From Theristus sp. LFF4_11 (lineage: Eukaryota; Nematoda; Chromadorea; Monhysterida; Xyalidae), in assembly GCA_030248135.1 (NCBI GenBank), contig JASANC010000572.1, positions 26,693 to 90,692 on the forward strand: 64,000 nucleotides of DNA, in the 5' to 3' direction. Every line of letters begins with the position of its first letter. Positions within the stretch are counted from its first letter, which is position 1. The position numbers were made by a program, and so were the translations under genes. The notes beneath the pieces are model-generated. The model saw only the letters and a program-made list of their open reading frames with translations, was not told the origin of the DNA and searched no databases. Below, one piece after another: positions 38,494 to 50,454 of this stretch.

Positions 38494-41051
38494 ATGCTTG
38501 CGCTGCTCGAGCTACTGAACGTTGTTCTGTTGCAAAACTCGTCAACAACAACTGACACTCAAAATCGTTCCACCAACCTTTTCGCAGCGTGGCGGCGCAG
38601 TGAAAACTTCACAGCACTGGACACGAACTTCACCGCAATCGATTCACTGATGTCACCGAATGTTCGAGCGTCCTCATACAAGCGCAACAGAGCAGCCGTG
38701 TTGCGTGTGCTGTTCAAAGCGGAGCCACTGTACGTCGAGTCGTGCGCGTTCGACAGCGCCCTCGAGGTCACCTGGCAGTGTCGTCGACCTGGCATGATCT
38801 CGGAGATGTTCCACATGATCTACGCCACAGCGGACGTGCCGTTTCGACTGGTGCAACATGATGAAACGATGGAACGCCAGTTTGGCGGCTTCACGCCATA
38901 TTTTCTAGCGATGCTGAGCAACGGCACTGTTGACACGACGCTGAAGTTGGTGTCTGTGGGGGAGGGGGACAACGTGAAGTACACAATTGAGTGAAGTGCA
39001 TACGCTAAGATAACAATACACTGCCGACTCAGATTGTTGCGTTGTAAAATGAACACAGGCGACGTTCACGCGGTTCCGCAGCGTCAACACTGTGGGCGTG
39101 AAACAGCAATATCAATCGCGTTTTTTTAGTGAAATTGTGGCGTGCTTGTTTAACCAGCGCCCCACCGGTTACAGAAACACAAACACACTGGCATTTATGT
39201 TGGCGCCGTATCCCGTGAGCCAGTGGGTTTGTTTGCGTTTTACATCTCCTATAACGCATATGTGTAATTCAGACGGTGGTGGGCAACGCGCGAGCGCATA
39301 CAGGCGTACCCATTCACACTGGACGTCTACGAGGATCGCACGATGTCCGCGATCTACTCGATGCAACACGAGCAGCGCGACTACGCGAGCACATTCCTCT
39401 CGTACGTCAACGTGTACAGCGTCACCGTGTGGCTGCTCAGTTTCGTTGTGCTGCTGTTGCACAAGTTGCACTCGTTCGTGAACGGTCGACTGACGCGCAG
39501 CCACGCGAGCGAGCTCCGGTTGAGGGCGCTGAAAACGACGGCCACGAGACGCACCAACGACGGCGACTGTGCCGACGACTCGCCGATCACCATCAACCAA
39601 TCGATCAGCCTGAACGATCACCAGTTGATCGACGCGACCTTCAAGTTCCTGACGGCCATCTTTCTGACGCTCTACAGCAACGCGGTACTGGCACAGTTGC
39701 TGCTGCCGCGCACGGCAACGCCGCTGTTTGATGATTTCGATGAATTCCTCACGGCCATGTCCGAGCGGAAAGTGCGACTGCTGGTTGAACGGGAGAACCC
39801 GTGGTTCGTCAACACCATCAACGGCGACATGCGCTTTCAGCGACGCTTTCAGGCGGCCGTCGCTCGGAATCCGCCGTTGCAGGTTGCCAAATGGATGCCA
39901 AAGTTGTTGCCGCAGGCTTGCCTTTCTTCGTTGTGACTGTTTGTCACAAACAAAGCAGTCCGCAAAAGTTGTTGGTCTACACGGTTCATAAACCCCGGTT
40001 AAAAACTCATAAACCACAATTCACAGACAAACACAGTGAGAGCGTGTGTCAGAACTTCTAGTGCGGCCATACTGTACATGTCATATGTTTGCTTGTGACC
40101 GCGTGCCGTGAGCAGAGTTTATTTTCTCCAAGGACTTTATCAAGATCAAGCGTCTATCAAATCGAAACAACGGTACCCACCAGTAAAATGAAATAAAACG
40201 CGGGTCCAACGCACAACTTGCGTGTTTTTGCAAACGTTTGCAGCCGTTCAGCACATTCCCATTGATGGACAACGTTGTTGAGTTGCTGTATAGCGAACCG
40301 TTGGTCTACATCAGTCCCACGATGGACGCCGAGGAGTACCGGCAACGGTAGGGCGTGCACGCCAATACCATTTTCAAAACACGCCTTTGAATTTCCGCAC
40401 AAAAAAACCAAAAAGAAACATTTTTTAGGGGTGAGTTGTTCTGGTTTAGTGTTGACTGGTACATACAGATGTGCAATGAACCCAAAAAAAGTTGAACCGC
40501 TGTGGCGAAATTCATGAATTTCGATTTTATTATAATGGCGAAATTTGCTACACGAATTCCGCCACATGCTACCAGTTTGAAAGTGTCAACAAGCAAACGG
40601 CAAAGTACAATCAATGCCAAGGTACTGCCACCTCCGCGTCGTTCAGTTGCCCGAACTAAGTGGCCTGCCGGTTGGTCTGATGTACTCCCCTGAGACACCG
40701 TTGCACATGACGCAACGCATCTCGGAGGCAACGTTGAGCTCGTACGCTCAGCTGCGAATCACCCGCGAGCATTACTACGGACTGTGGCGGGCGGAGAAAC
40801 GACGAAATTGCACGATTTGGGGCCAAGTGCACAGCAACCAGAGCGACCACGTTGCTCAGCATCATCGCGCAGACAAGCACAACAACAACAGTATCAGGCA
40901 TGTCGTCGAGTTCGGACACATGGCCTCGTTGTTCGTCGGTCTCGCCACGATCTACGCCGTCTGCGTGGTGTTGTTTCTGATGGAGAATGGCTGTCACCGG
41001 CTGGTCATCGTGCTCGATCGACTCGTTAGATGGAACGCGAATTATGTGTGA
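38494..41051 (+). CDS. Ionotropic-receptor-like (divergent iGluR) ligand-gated channel, about 559 aa
   Basis: Exons 38494-38990, 39059-39097, 39273-39882, 40244-40347 and 40622-41051 join with matching phases. The layout is ligand-binding half S1 (AAVLRVLFKAEPLYVESC, then MISEMFHMIYATADVPFRL), first membrane segment about residues 224-250 (YSVTVWLLSFVVLLLHKL), a long polar linker where the pore loop is expected, third segment about 301-325 (FLTAIFLTLYSNAVLAQLLL), half S2 (YISPTMDAEEYRQRYCHLR, VGLMYSPETP) and the last segment about 515-540 (GHMASLFVGLATIYAVCVVL). This matches protostome ionotropic receptors, often chemosensory. ATRERIQAYPF aligns with the glutamate-binding Arg region of iGluRs. 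The N-terminus is short and the signal peptide weak. The ATG is only 31 bases from the hAT-type element, so 5' exons may be missing. It is convergent with the potassium channel gene. Confidence 0.75.
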
Positions 41052-41525
41052 TGCTTGGAGTGGCAAACAAGCGGATTTTAACTACTGATCCGAGTCGGCA
41101 TCTCAATTCTATTTTCCGTTTTACTTCTGTTTCCGTCATTGTTTTAGCGTCACTTTTAGCTTTTATTACTGCTTATATTGTCTATTCAAACAATTTTGTA
41201 CTTGTAACTCTGTTAAAAACGCTACAAATGGACAACTTTTCTGGAAAGCAAGTAATCACAGAAACGTTCAGTGTGGTTCAAGTTCAGTGACGTTCATAAG
41301 TGAGGCCCCAATGCAATATAAATGCAAAATATAATTGACAGAAAAAAACTTGAAACCAAATTGCAGAGTTTGTAAGATTATAAAAATAACGCAGTCGACC
41401 GAGATCGTCACACCGAGAAAACCAGAACACGCTTCACAATCGCAAACACAATCTGCTTTGCTTTCTGACTGTTTCTAATGGAATACAATGCGTGCACAAA
41501 GGAACATCGTCTGTGCCAGTGGCCC

Positions 41526-44500
41526 TCAAAACGGCGCCACCCGATCGACGGGCACATTGTCGAGCGGCACCCGTTCCAGGTCAAAGTCGTGCTCGTTCAA
41601 GGCCACCTTCGGGTCCTGGTCCATGTAGATCATGTATCGCATCATGTCCGTCCACGTCTCCGGCAGATTGTCGTAGACGCCCGAGAAGCGTCCACTGGCC
41701 GACCGTGGCAGCATCAACGCCGACGCCGACGCCGCGTCCGAGCGATGCTGTTTGACGAATGTCGCCAGTTCGGCGGTGATCTGCGTGAAGTCGTCGTGCG
41801 ACACACGCCCAGCCTCGGCCATCCGCAGCAGCTTCTCCTGCAGCGTGTGGTCCAACTGCGCCTGGAACAACTGCGTCTCGTCGTCGTCGAGGCCGGCCTG
41901 GTTCGCGATCGCACGGATCAAGTGGTCGATGGTCGTCAGCTTGCCGCCCACCCAGACCGTCGCCAGTCGGGCGCCGCGCATCGGATAGCCGAGGTAGTGG
42001 AAACGGCGAATCGCCGCCGCGAGCACCTGCGCGCCACTTGCTTTGTTCAGAAACGTTTACAACTCAGAAAATGTTTCAGTTAACGTGACATGTAGCGTGA
42101 ATTGTTGACGTGAACTTTAACGTGATCATCAACGTGACAGTTGACGGGAAAATTACTGTAGCAGGACATTTATTGATATTCAACGTGAAAGTTGAAAATT
42201 AACGCGACAATAAGCGTGATTATTAACGTGACAGCTAACGTGGAGCTTAACGTGACATTACCGCGATATTCTACGTGAAACTTAACAGGACCGTGTAAAT
42301 TACGACGACAGACCTCCATTTCACGTTAAATCTCACGCTGAAAATCACGTTGAACGTCGCGTAAAGTTTTCCAATGCTGTTTTTTTGATTTTTGATCTTG
42401 TTCTAACATTCACCAAAATTGTAGTCTGACTGAAGTGTTGGAATTCTGCAGTCACCCAACGAAAGAAGAGTCAAGCAAAACATGACGTATGTAAGAGATC
42501 AATTTGTGATCGCCGTTAAACCTTTGCCCTCTGCCAGGTTTTCTTGCACTGAGAACTTTAAAAGAATCCATTGGCATTACCTCAATGGCAAGCGTTGTCA
42601 ACGCCAGACCAAAGAAAATGTAGACGAGCGTTAATGCGAGGAAATACGGATTCTCCGGGATGATATCGCCGAAGCCTGGATAGAAACTGTTGAATACAGT
42701 TTTAAAGGACAGTCAGTTACTTACTGATCAACAGAAAAAAAACAATAAAAAGCATGCTCATGTATTGTCGATTTATTCAAACGTGTCCGGACTAACGCGA
42801 CGTCATTTTATTTAAAAACGCCCGTTTGTCAAAGTACAGGCACTAAAATTTCAGTTTGGTGTGACTGATTCGACATTCACCATTTGTTTACGGGAAGAAA
42901 TCGGCTAAACGGATAGTCTGGTTGCTGTGAACGACAAGCGCATGTTTTGTGGCACATGACGTCATTTCAGTGGGACACGTTTAAAAAAATAGCCCATAGA
43001 TTGCTGGTGCTTCTAAACAAAGCCAGGATTCGAGGTTTACCCCCTCTCGTGGTGCAGGTTTTTGACCCCGGGACGCTCAAGCGTCCATTCATGCTTGTGC
43101 CAAAGATCCGAATTTTGGCATACGTTTGGGTTTCATGGAACCGATGGGAGGTGAGCAAAAAGTTGGAAACAAAAACAGAAACAAACCGACAGTCGTAAGA
43201 CTGATGAAGCAGAAATAGAAAGCGTCCAGGAAGGTGAGCTGGCGTTCCCAACGGGGCAGCAGACAGGCGCCGAGTGTCAAGTAGCACACGAACATGACGA
43301 GGATGACGGCCAGCGCGCTCGGCAGCGGCAGTTCGCCGAGCGAGTTCTGCTGCAGACGCCCGCGACACACCCAGCGAAGCGTCTCCCAGATGAACTTGCC
43401 GACGTCGGCCACCGCGATCATGAAGATCGGAATGCCAAACAGCGCGTATCTGCGACACGAGCATCGTTGCGGTGTATTTCAAGTTGAAAGAAACGTCGGC
43501 GGACAAAGCAAACAAACCCGGACAGAAAACTGTCAGCATTTGGTCTCATCTGTGTTCAGTGGTCAACAAAACAGCGTACATTCATGTTTTCGTTTGAGTG
43601 GAAAAAAGGTACATTTTGCTCATTATTTTCAGTGAAAAAAAAGATAAACTTTTAGCCACACGTACAAAATGCACAGCACTCGTCCGAAATGCGACACCGG
43701 ATACAAGTGGCCGTAACCTGAAAGTGCAGAGTAAAAATAGTTCAATTTTTTGTGCAATGCTTGTGCTTGCTGGACTTTTTCACTTTCGTCCACTTGGACG
43801 GCAGGCGTCCGCTTTGGCTTTGGTATTTTTCAGCTTGGGTTCATGTCTTTCAGCTACTTCACTGAAAGCCATTTCCAAACAAAAGCAGTGACGCCACTAA
43901 AACGGAGCCTACTCAAAAACCAAAAACATCACCCAACCAATTGTGCTGACCGCCGAGAACGCAAACAGCACGGCAGCTGGTGAGTTTGACCAGGAATACC
44001 AATTGGTGCGCTTGCGTCCGCGTCGATTTGGTTGATGCTTGCTCGATTGATTGTTATCGTGATGATGATGATGATGTAGCGAATGATTGGACAACAGCAG
44101 CACCTGCTGATCGGCGATCACATTGCCCACGACATCGTCATGGTCACCGTTGTCGTTGTTGTGCTGGATGTTGCGCAGCTCGTCGAGGATGTGCTGCAGC
44201 TGGTGCCTCAACGACTCGGTGCCATTCTCCGGCACCAGCGCACTGATTTCGTCGAGTAGACGCTTGAAAAATGCCATTTTGGTTTCACAGTTCTTTGGAT
44301 TGCTAAGACGGAAAATGTCAATTCAACGTTGTTTTTGAGCTAAAACAAATAGTTGAAAAATGTTTGTTTCGGGGGAGGGGGCTAACTGAACACCGACGAA
44401 GATACACATCTTGCAATGTGGTTGGAACAAACACTGAAATCATTAAAAAAACCGCTCAGAAAAATCAACCAATCAGCGACATACAAAAACCAGACGCAAG

Positions 44501-45072
44501 AGTGGTGTACCACGACGCGCGTTCCCATATGCGCCGGAGCGCGGGCCCGCAACGACCATGAGCATGCTGCAACTTGCGGCCCTGCTCGCACGGTCGACCA
44601 CGATAGAAAATCGCACTGGCGCTCTGCCAAAGCAGCGCACCTTGATCGTCTCCTTTGGATTCTCGACTGCGGTGTCACCGCGTTGCTCCAAGGCCTGAAA
44701 CATCAGCGCGCCACCGATGACGTAGCCGACGACAGACGCAAGCAAGGCCGCGTGCAGCGCCGCATTCTTCCAGGTCACGTGACTGAAATACGACGTTGAT
44801 GGTGGGGCGGTGGATTTCGACCGACCAACCGCACGTGAGCGAACCGCTGCTGATTGGCTGTTGCCTTGAACAGCAACACCAGCATGATTGGGCGTCTCTA
44901 AATGGTCGTCATCGTCATCGTCATAATCGTCGTTCCGATGAGCGTGGTTATGCTCGTTTGGATTGCTTGTGGTTGCATGGTTTTGGTCAAAAATCCGCTG
45001 TGTCGGCAGGCGCATTGGAAACGAACTGCTTGCATGTGGGTCGTCGACGTACAGTGCTATTATTTTTGGCAT
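41526..45072 (-). CDS. Two-pore-domain potassium channel (TWK/KCNK family), about 565 aa
   Basis: Exons on the minus strand: 44641-45072, 43938-44292, 43666-43717, 43187-43449, 42581-42675 and 41526-42026, with all phases consistent. An alternative ATG is at 45150. Order: acidic, His/Asn-rich cytosolic N-terminus; TM1 (LHAALLASVVGYVIGGALMF); an extracellular cap rich in His/Asn (a run of six His); pore 1 with filter STIGYG split by an intron; GRVLCILYALFGIPIFM (TM2); TM3 (LAVILVMFVCYLTLGACLL); pore 2 with TTVGFGDIIP, also split by an intron; TM4 (LALTLVYIFFGLALTTLAIE); and a long C-terminal tail. Two T-x-G-[YF]-G filters and four membrane segments define K2P leak channels, which set resting potential. 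An M1 MITE is in the intron at 42676-43186. Confidence 0.92.
42765..42996 (+). mobile_element. M1 MITE in the potassium channel intron
   Basis: Complete copy, from TTGTCGATTTATTCAAACG to AAAAAAATAGCCCA, flanked by TA on both sides. Confidence 0.85.
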
Positions 45073-45150
45073 GATTTTTGCGAGGCACACATTTGCTTTT
45101 TGAAGAGGGGACGTCAAAGAAAGAGGATGCAAAAGTGAACAAAAAAACAT

Positions 45151-48031
45151 AAAAAATGATACTCCATAGAATTCATTTAGTCGTCATGCACATGAAGGCT
45201 AATCATCTTCAAAACACACACGGCTTTTTAACTTCATAAGACACAGGTAGTGAAACAAATGGTGTAAGAAGCAAAATTGGCATCTTCGGACTCAGAAAAC
45301 CACGAACATCGGTTTTTATCGCAAAAAAAGACAGAATATGCACACACACACTTCCGGATTTCATTAATTTCTGCGCTTACACATTGTAAGCTCAGAAATT
45401 TGCAGCGCGATTCAAAAAGAAAGCACCTCATTAAAATATGTTGTTCTCCTGTGATCCGCTTAATTTTGGGGGTAATACACGCGCGGTTGGGTTGCCGGTC
45501 AGAGCTCAGAGCCACGGGGGGATGCGTCTCGTTTCGAGGAAACACTCTCACTGTGGTGGTGGCAACGGGGGGTACCCTGAGACGTGTCTAGTCCTGTCAT
45601 TTGTCTGCATGTAACACTTTGGTTTGTTTTTATTCTTCGAAAAGCAAAACTATTCACCACTTACATTCGACCGGTGGATCGTTTCCGGAACACAGTGTCG
45701 TGCTCGTACGAACGAATCGTAATTTTTCGTTTGGCGGACATCATTTTTAATGTTATTTTGTTAATTCAACCCAAAATGGGCTATTTATGATTTTGAAATT
45801 TTTAAATGTAAAACTTTAAACAGGTAATTTGAATCAACGACTCAGAACGTTGTCTACTTTTCCACTCCAAAAAAAAAAATCTAACTACGGTTGTAGAATA
45901 TTTTCCGGTGGTAATTTAGTTTTTTTTCAAATTTCAAGTAAGTTTATAGATTTTGTTTTAAATTGGTGGACAGAAAATTTATTGCCCAATGAATTTGTTT
46001 GAAATGAGTAGTTATTTGAGTTGGGCATGGCCGTACATAGTCTCGGTATGTGCATATATTTGAGTGGATTTGTTTGTACGCTAGTCAAAGCTCGTAATTT
46101 TTACGCTTTGGCGTGTCCATGCTAGTCCAGGGTTATAACAATTGAGCCGTAATAATAAAATATATGGTTTACATCTATGTGAAACGTGTTCCAGTTGATT
46201 CGTTATTATTTTAGTTTCAAGCTTTCAGGCACTTTATATTGAATACCTTGTTTGTCTGTTTCATAAATCAGAGAGGAAACATACCGGAAGACAATTCTGT
46301 CCTTGTATGGTGCATTTTCATTCGTCGACTCTTTGTGACAACAAAATGAATCCAAAGCTCTCTTTAACTTAGTTCACAGCTCTACTAAGTTCTTTTGTCG
46401 ACAAAAAGAAAATTTAATGACATTGGATTTCGGTGACAGTGGATCGTGTCCATCGAAATGAAGATGTGGTCAAGAATACTATTATCTAAACATGCGTGTG
46501 TGTGTAATGGATGTGTGTAAGCAGTGAGAAACTTGGTTTGACAACAGTTTTTATGTCTCTGATGTGGCACACGGATACAAGTACAGCTGTGCTGCATGTA
46601 CCTTTATCGTTGTTAACGTACGCACCGACAAGAGTCTAACGCGCTACCACCCAGGCCTCTAGGCCTCCATGATTTGAAACTTTTGCCTGATTAAAAAGTG
46701 GGTTGTGTTCCCGCCATTAATAATTAAAAACACTGGAGAAATAATTGATAGATTCGTAGGAGATATGCATAAGCGCTTTGAAAGAATATATAATCAAAAG
46801 AGTCCAACAAAACATGGCAAATCATCTTGAAAAGCTATGAGATATTTTTGCTGCACGGCGAAAACTGAGTTACATGTGCATACCCCGAAGCGCAGCAAAT
46901 TGATCCGTCAAAATAATGTTATTCAGTTTTTCACGCTGAAAAAAAATTTTTGGCTTTATTTTGCAAAAGCTCACTCAGTTGTTTCAACTCAACTTTTTTG
47001 CTTCATCGCTCAGAAATTCTTCTTCGTGATGAAGTTTTTTCTTCTTCTCACGCACAAAAGGGATTGAAACAAAAGTTGCGAATAAAACAAAAGCTTGTCA
47101 AACAGATTCTAAAAGCTCTAAAAACGTGAAAACGGAGAAAAACAAGATCATGGAAATTGGTGCTTGGCTGGGAGCAGAAAGTACATGTATAATAAAAAGC
47201 TTTTCGGTCAACCCAGTGGGGAAATCGTGTATATCATGCTGAAATCAGGTCTTCAAGGTCGAAAGGGTTGAACGAAAAAAGCGAATAAATATGAACCAAA
47301 GCATTGAACCCACGGCGTTTTGAGGTGATAATAAGACCACGATAGGAGGAAAAATATGCTCAAACTGGGAGCTATTTTGTTGAATATTGGAAAATTCTTG
47401 CCTTGCGAAAAGAAACCTTTTTTCACGAGTGCCACCACCACCATTTGATGTAACGTTTTTTCTTGGTTCATGTGAGAAAAAATAATAAACTGTTTTGGTC
47501 TGTTTATTCACGTCCTGATTGACTAGGTTTTGAAAGAATATTTTGTCTTCCTAGCGGTAATGAGTGTCATGGTAATGGTGCCAATGCCGCAGGACTTTGC
47601 CTGTCTCGCTTGAAATTTGTTTCAAGCCTGAAACTTGAAATTGTAAGTTTTATTTTTTGCCTGTTGCACATCTACAGTGTAGCTGTGGCTGACGTGTCTC
47701 GGCTGGATCAGTGTTGAAAACATATAAACTTCATAAATTGAGTGAAACTGTGCTCCTTTGTGAGAAATCAACCAACAAATCAAAATCGCTCTGTGGTTAG
47801 CGAGAACAATTCGACAGAAGTTTGTTTGCAAACATGAGTAACTTGATCAAAATGAAAACCTTGAAAATCTGATCACAGCTCCCATAGATCCTCCCCATCG
47901 CATAATGCGAAAGTAACTGTTTGCAGGCTAGTTTAGTAAGCAGGCACAAATGGAACATGATACCCGCTACTTTTTGTCCAATAACGTACAAAAATAAGCG
48001 CATCATGTTCCGGTTTGCGGAGTACGATGTG
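45151..48031. other. Gene-poor stretch
   Basis: No supported exon. It contains a minus-strand SINE B fragment (46618-46672) and a GC-rich island at about 45470-45600 with a short palindromic TCTCGTTTCGAGGA motif, of unknown nature. The channel gene's promoter should lie in the first few hundred bases. Confidence 0.35.
46618..46672 (-). repeat. SINE family B, head fragment
   Basis: The reverse complement contains GGCCTGGGTGGTAGCGCG and TTAGACTCTTGTC, matching the tRNA-like head of the SINE at 55002. Box B and the body are missing. Confidence 0.6.
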
Positions 48032-48621
48032 CAGGGTGATCAGAAAAAAACGTCAATTTTTAAAACGCTTCGATCTTTCGACTGTGCTAACGTCCAAAGC
48101 TAAAATTTGCATCACTTATAGCCCTTTGAACGCAATTTATCGTGTAAAAATTTCAGTCAAAAATATTGATTCTGTTAGCCGCAGCAATATTTTTATCCAA
48201 ATATTTACATTTCCACTGTTTTTTACATTTTCAAGCATCGGGATACACGCCATCATCACCATTCAAGTTTTCTTGGCAGTGACACATCGTATTCTGTTTC
48301 ACTGTCATCTTCTCCAAATTGCCTTGTTTTAGTTACTAAAACTATTCAATGTGTCCACTGTCCACAGTTGATCAAAGATCAACAGGTACACTGTACCATC
48401 AAAAAGTTTTGGATAAAAGTACCGTTGTGGCTAACAGAATTATATTTTCGGCGGAAATTTTTGCACAATAAATGGCGTGTAAAGAACTATATAAGTGATG
48501 CAAATATCAGCTTCAGACATTAATGCAGTCGTGAGATCTAAACGTTTTTATCAGCTTCAGACATTAATGCAGTCGTGAGATCGAAACGTTTTAACAGTGG
48601 ACGTTTTTTCTGATCACCCTG
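48032..48621. mobile_element. 590-bp element with CAGGGTGATCAG inverted ends
   Basis: The left end CAGGGTGATCAGAAAAAAAC and right end TTTTTTCTGATCACCCTG are inverted repeats resembling mariner-type termini. A 43-bp internal sequence (core CAGACATTAATGCAGTCG) is directly duplicated at about 48510-48590. No transposase frame is present. The target duplication is unclear (TG on one side, TA on the other). Confidence 0.7.
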
Positions 48622-50454
48622 TACTTGTTCACGTGCACAGTTTAGCACTGCAGACAGCAACGAGCATGTTAGTATGTTGGCGGTATCAATCAGAGAAAGG
48701 TGCGTCGAAATGAATTACGAAAAGTCAGCTTTTTCATAACATTGATGAAGAGATCTATGCAAGTGGCCTTAGTGGTTTTCGTTACTCCATGTCAGACAGA
48801 AAAAGCCTGCTGACTGTATTGCAGTGTGGTCAGCTTGCACGTGTGTTGTCTGTCACTGCAAAAATCATTCATGCAGGGCGAAAAACTCCAACACGAAAAT
48901 GCAAAGGTATACGCTATCGGTTTTAGCTGTTTTTTTCGCAAAACAGTGAACAAAAACTAAGCTACGTCTGAACAATTGTTTGAAATTGAGCTTGATCATG
49001 CAACAAACATGCGCCCATACTGAAAAAAGTTCCGTAACTGCATTTTTAGTGGCTTGTGGTTTGTAGCAATTTTAGACAAAGAAATTTAACTAGTACAATA
49101 TGGTTCGGGAACGAAAAGAAACGGACTGCTGAAAAAGGTTCCGCCGGGCGAGGTTTTTGGCTCACGGGTGGATTTTTTCTTTCGAAAATATTTTTGGGTG
49201 GACTTGCGGGCGAAACTCGCCTTTGAAAAAACGCCCGGGTGAGCGTTACGAGCTTGCCCGTGTCAAAAAATCGTCCGGGCGAGCTGTCGGGTTTTACCCG
49301 CGTGTTTCACGCGTGGAATTTGGTCGGATCGCGGCCGAAATGGCGACTGTCCACGGGTCGTTCATAAAAAAGCTCGTGAGATGTAGGTAGACCGTTTGAC
49401 ACCATTTTGTGGACATGCGTAACAATTATAATCAACACCAATGATTTAATCGATTTTTATTATCTTCTGAAAAACTAAAACTCAAAATAGCCAAACCCAT
49501 CAAAAAATATTGCGGGCGGGCAAGCGGGCCGCCATTTGCATGCGTTGCCCGCCCGTCGGCCTGCGAAAATCCCGCCGGTGGGCCCATTCAGATTTTTGCA
49601 GACAAAGAAACCAGGACTTTATTGGCTTGACAAACAAAGCTTATTACTAACAGACGATCTGCATGCGCAAATTACTGTCTCACACATGTTTGTCTTGGAG
49701 GAAAACTAAATTGTAGAAACTAGTTTTCCAACATGCAGCTGATCAGTTGTTTTGGCCCTCGAGGGAAAGTTTTTGCCTGATCAAGGAATTGTGTAGCTGA
49801 AATCTTATAATGGTCATTTCATGTGTTGTTTTTGTAATTTTATTTCCAGATGCGTCACAAAGAAATAATTCCATCCCTTAAAGCCACAAGGGACCTGCTG
49901 TTTTGCGAGCGTATGCAACACATGAAGTTCGCTGTTTGCGGTTTCGCCAGGTAGACGCATACCGCGGAGTTTCCTGGCTCGTCAGTGCGACGGACACCAA
50001 AGTAGCTTAGCTATCCACACCATGCACCGTCCTGCAACACAGACTACTGTGACCTGAATAAGAAGTGGGGCTAAAAAACAACATTACATAAATTCAAAGT
50101 TCAATTTAAAAAATTATGAATCGCCAAAATCACATTTTCATAACCCTCCCATATTTTAATAAAAAGTTTCCAAAAAGCACATGTCACATGGCAGGGCAGA
50201 GCAGGAAACAACAGTATGAAAATAAAATCGTCCAAAAAATCAGTTGTTAAAAAACTTAGATACAAACACTAAATAAGCTGAATTATAATGAGAATGAGAA
50301 AAAGATATGAGAACTTGTCTTAATGATATGAGTTTTTCACGTACGGTTATAAAAGCCAGTTTTTTTCTTGACTGATGGGCCATAGCAGGATGACACGTTC
50401 TGTTGCGTGCTGAAGAGATCAGACATCACAAAAAGTTTATAATATTTCAACAAA
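48622..50454. other. Gene-poor stretch with a GC-rich palindromic repeat
   Basis: No supported gene. Around 49138-49590, GC-rich blocks at both ends (CCGCCGGGCGAGG and CCCGCCGGTGGGCC) with repeated GGGCGAG/GGGCGGG motifs suggest a further degenerate MITE. The remainder is AT-rich. Confidence 0.4.

Noticed and set aside
39169..40017. Minus-strand 282-codon open frame, the longest in the window
   Set aside because: It lies opposite the receptor's largest exon, is Arg/Val/Gln-rich as expected from the antisense of GC-rich coding sequence, and has no family motif.
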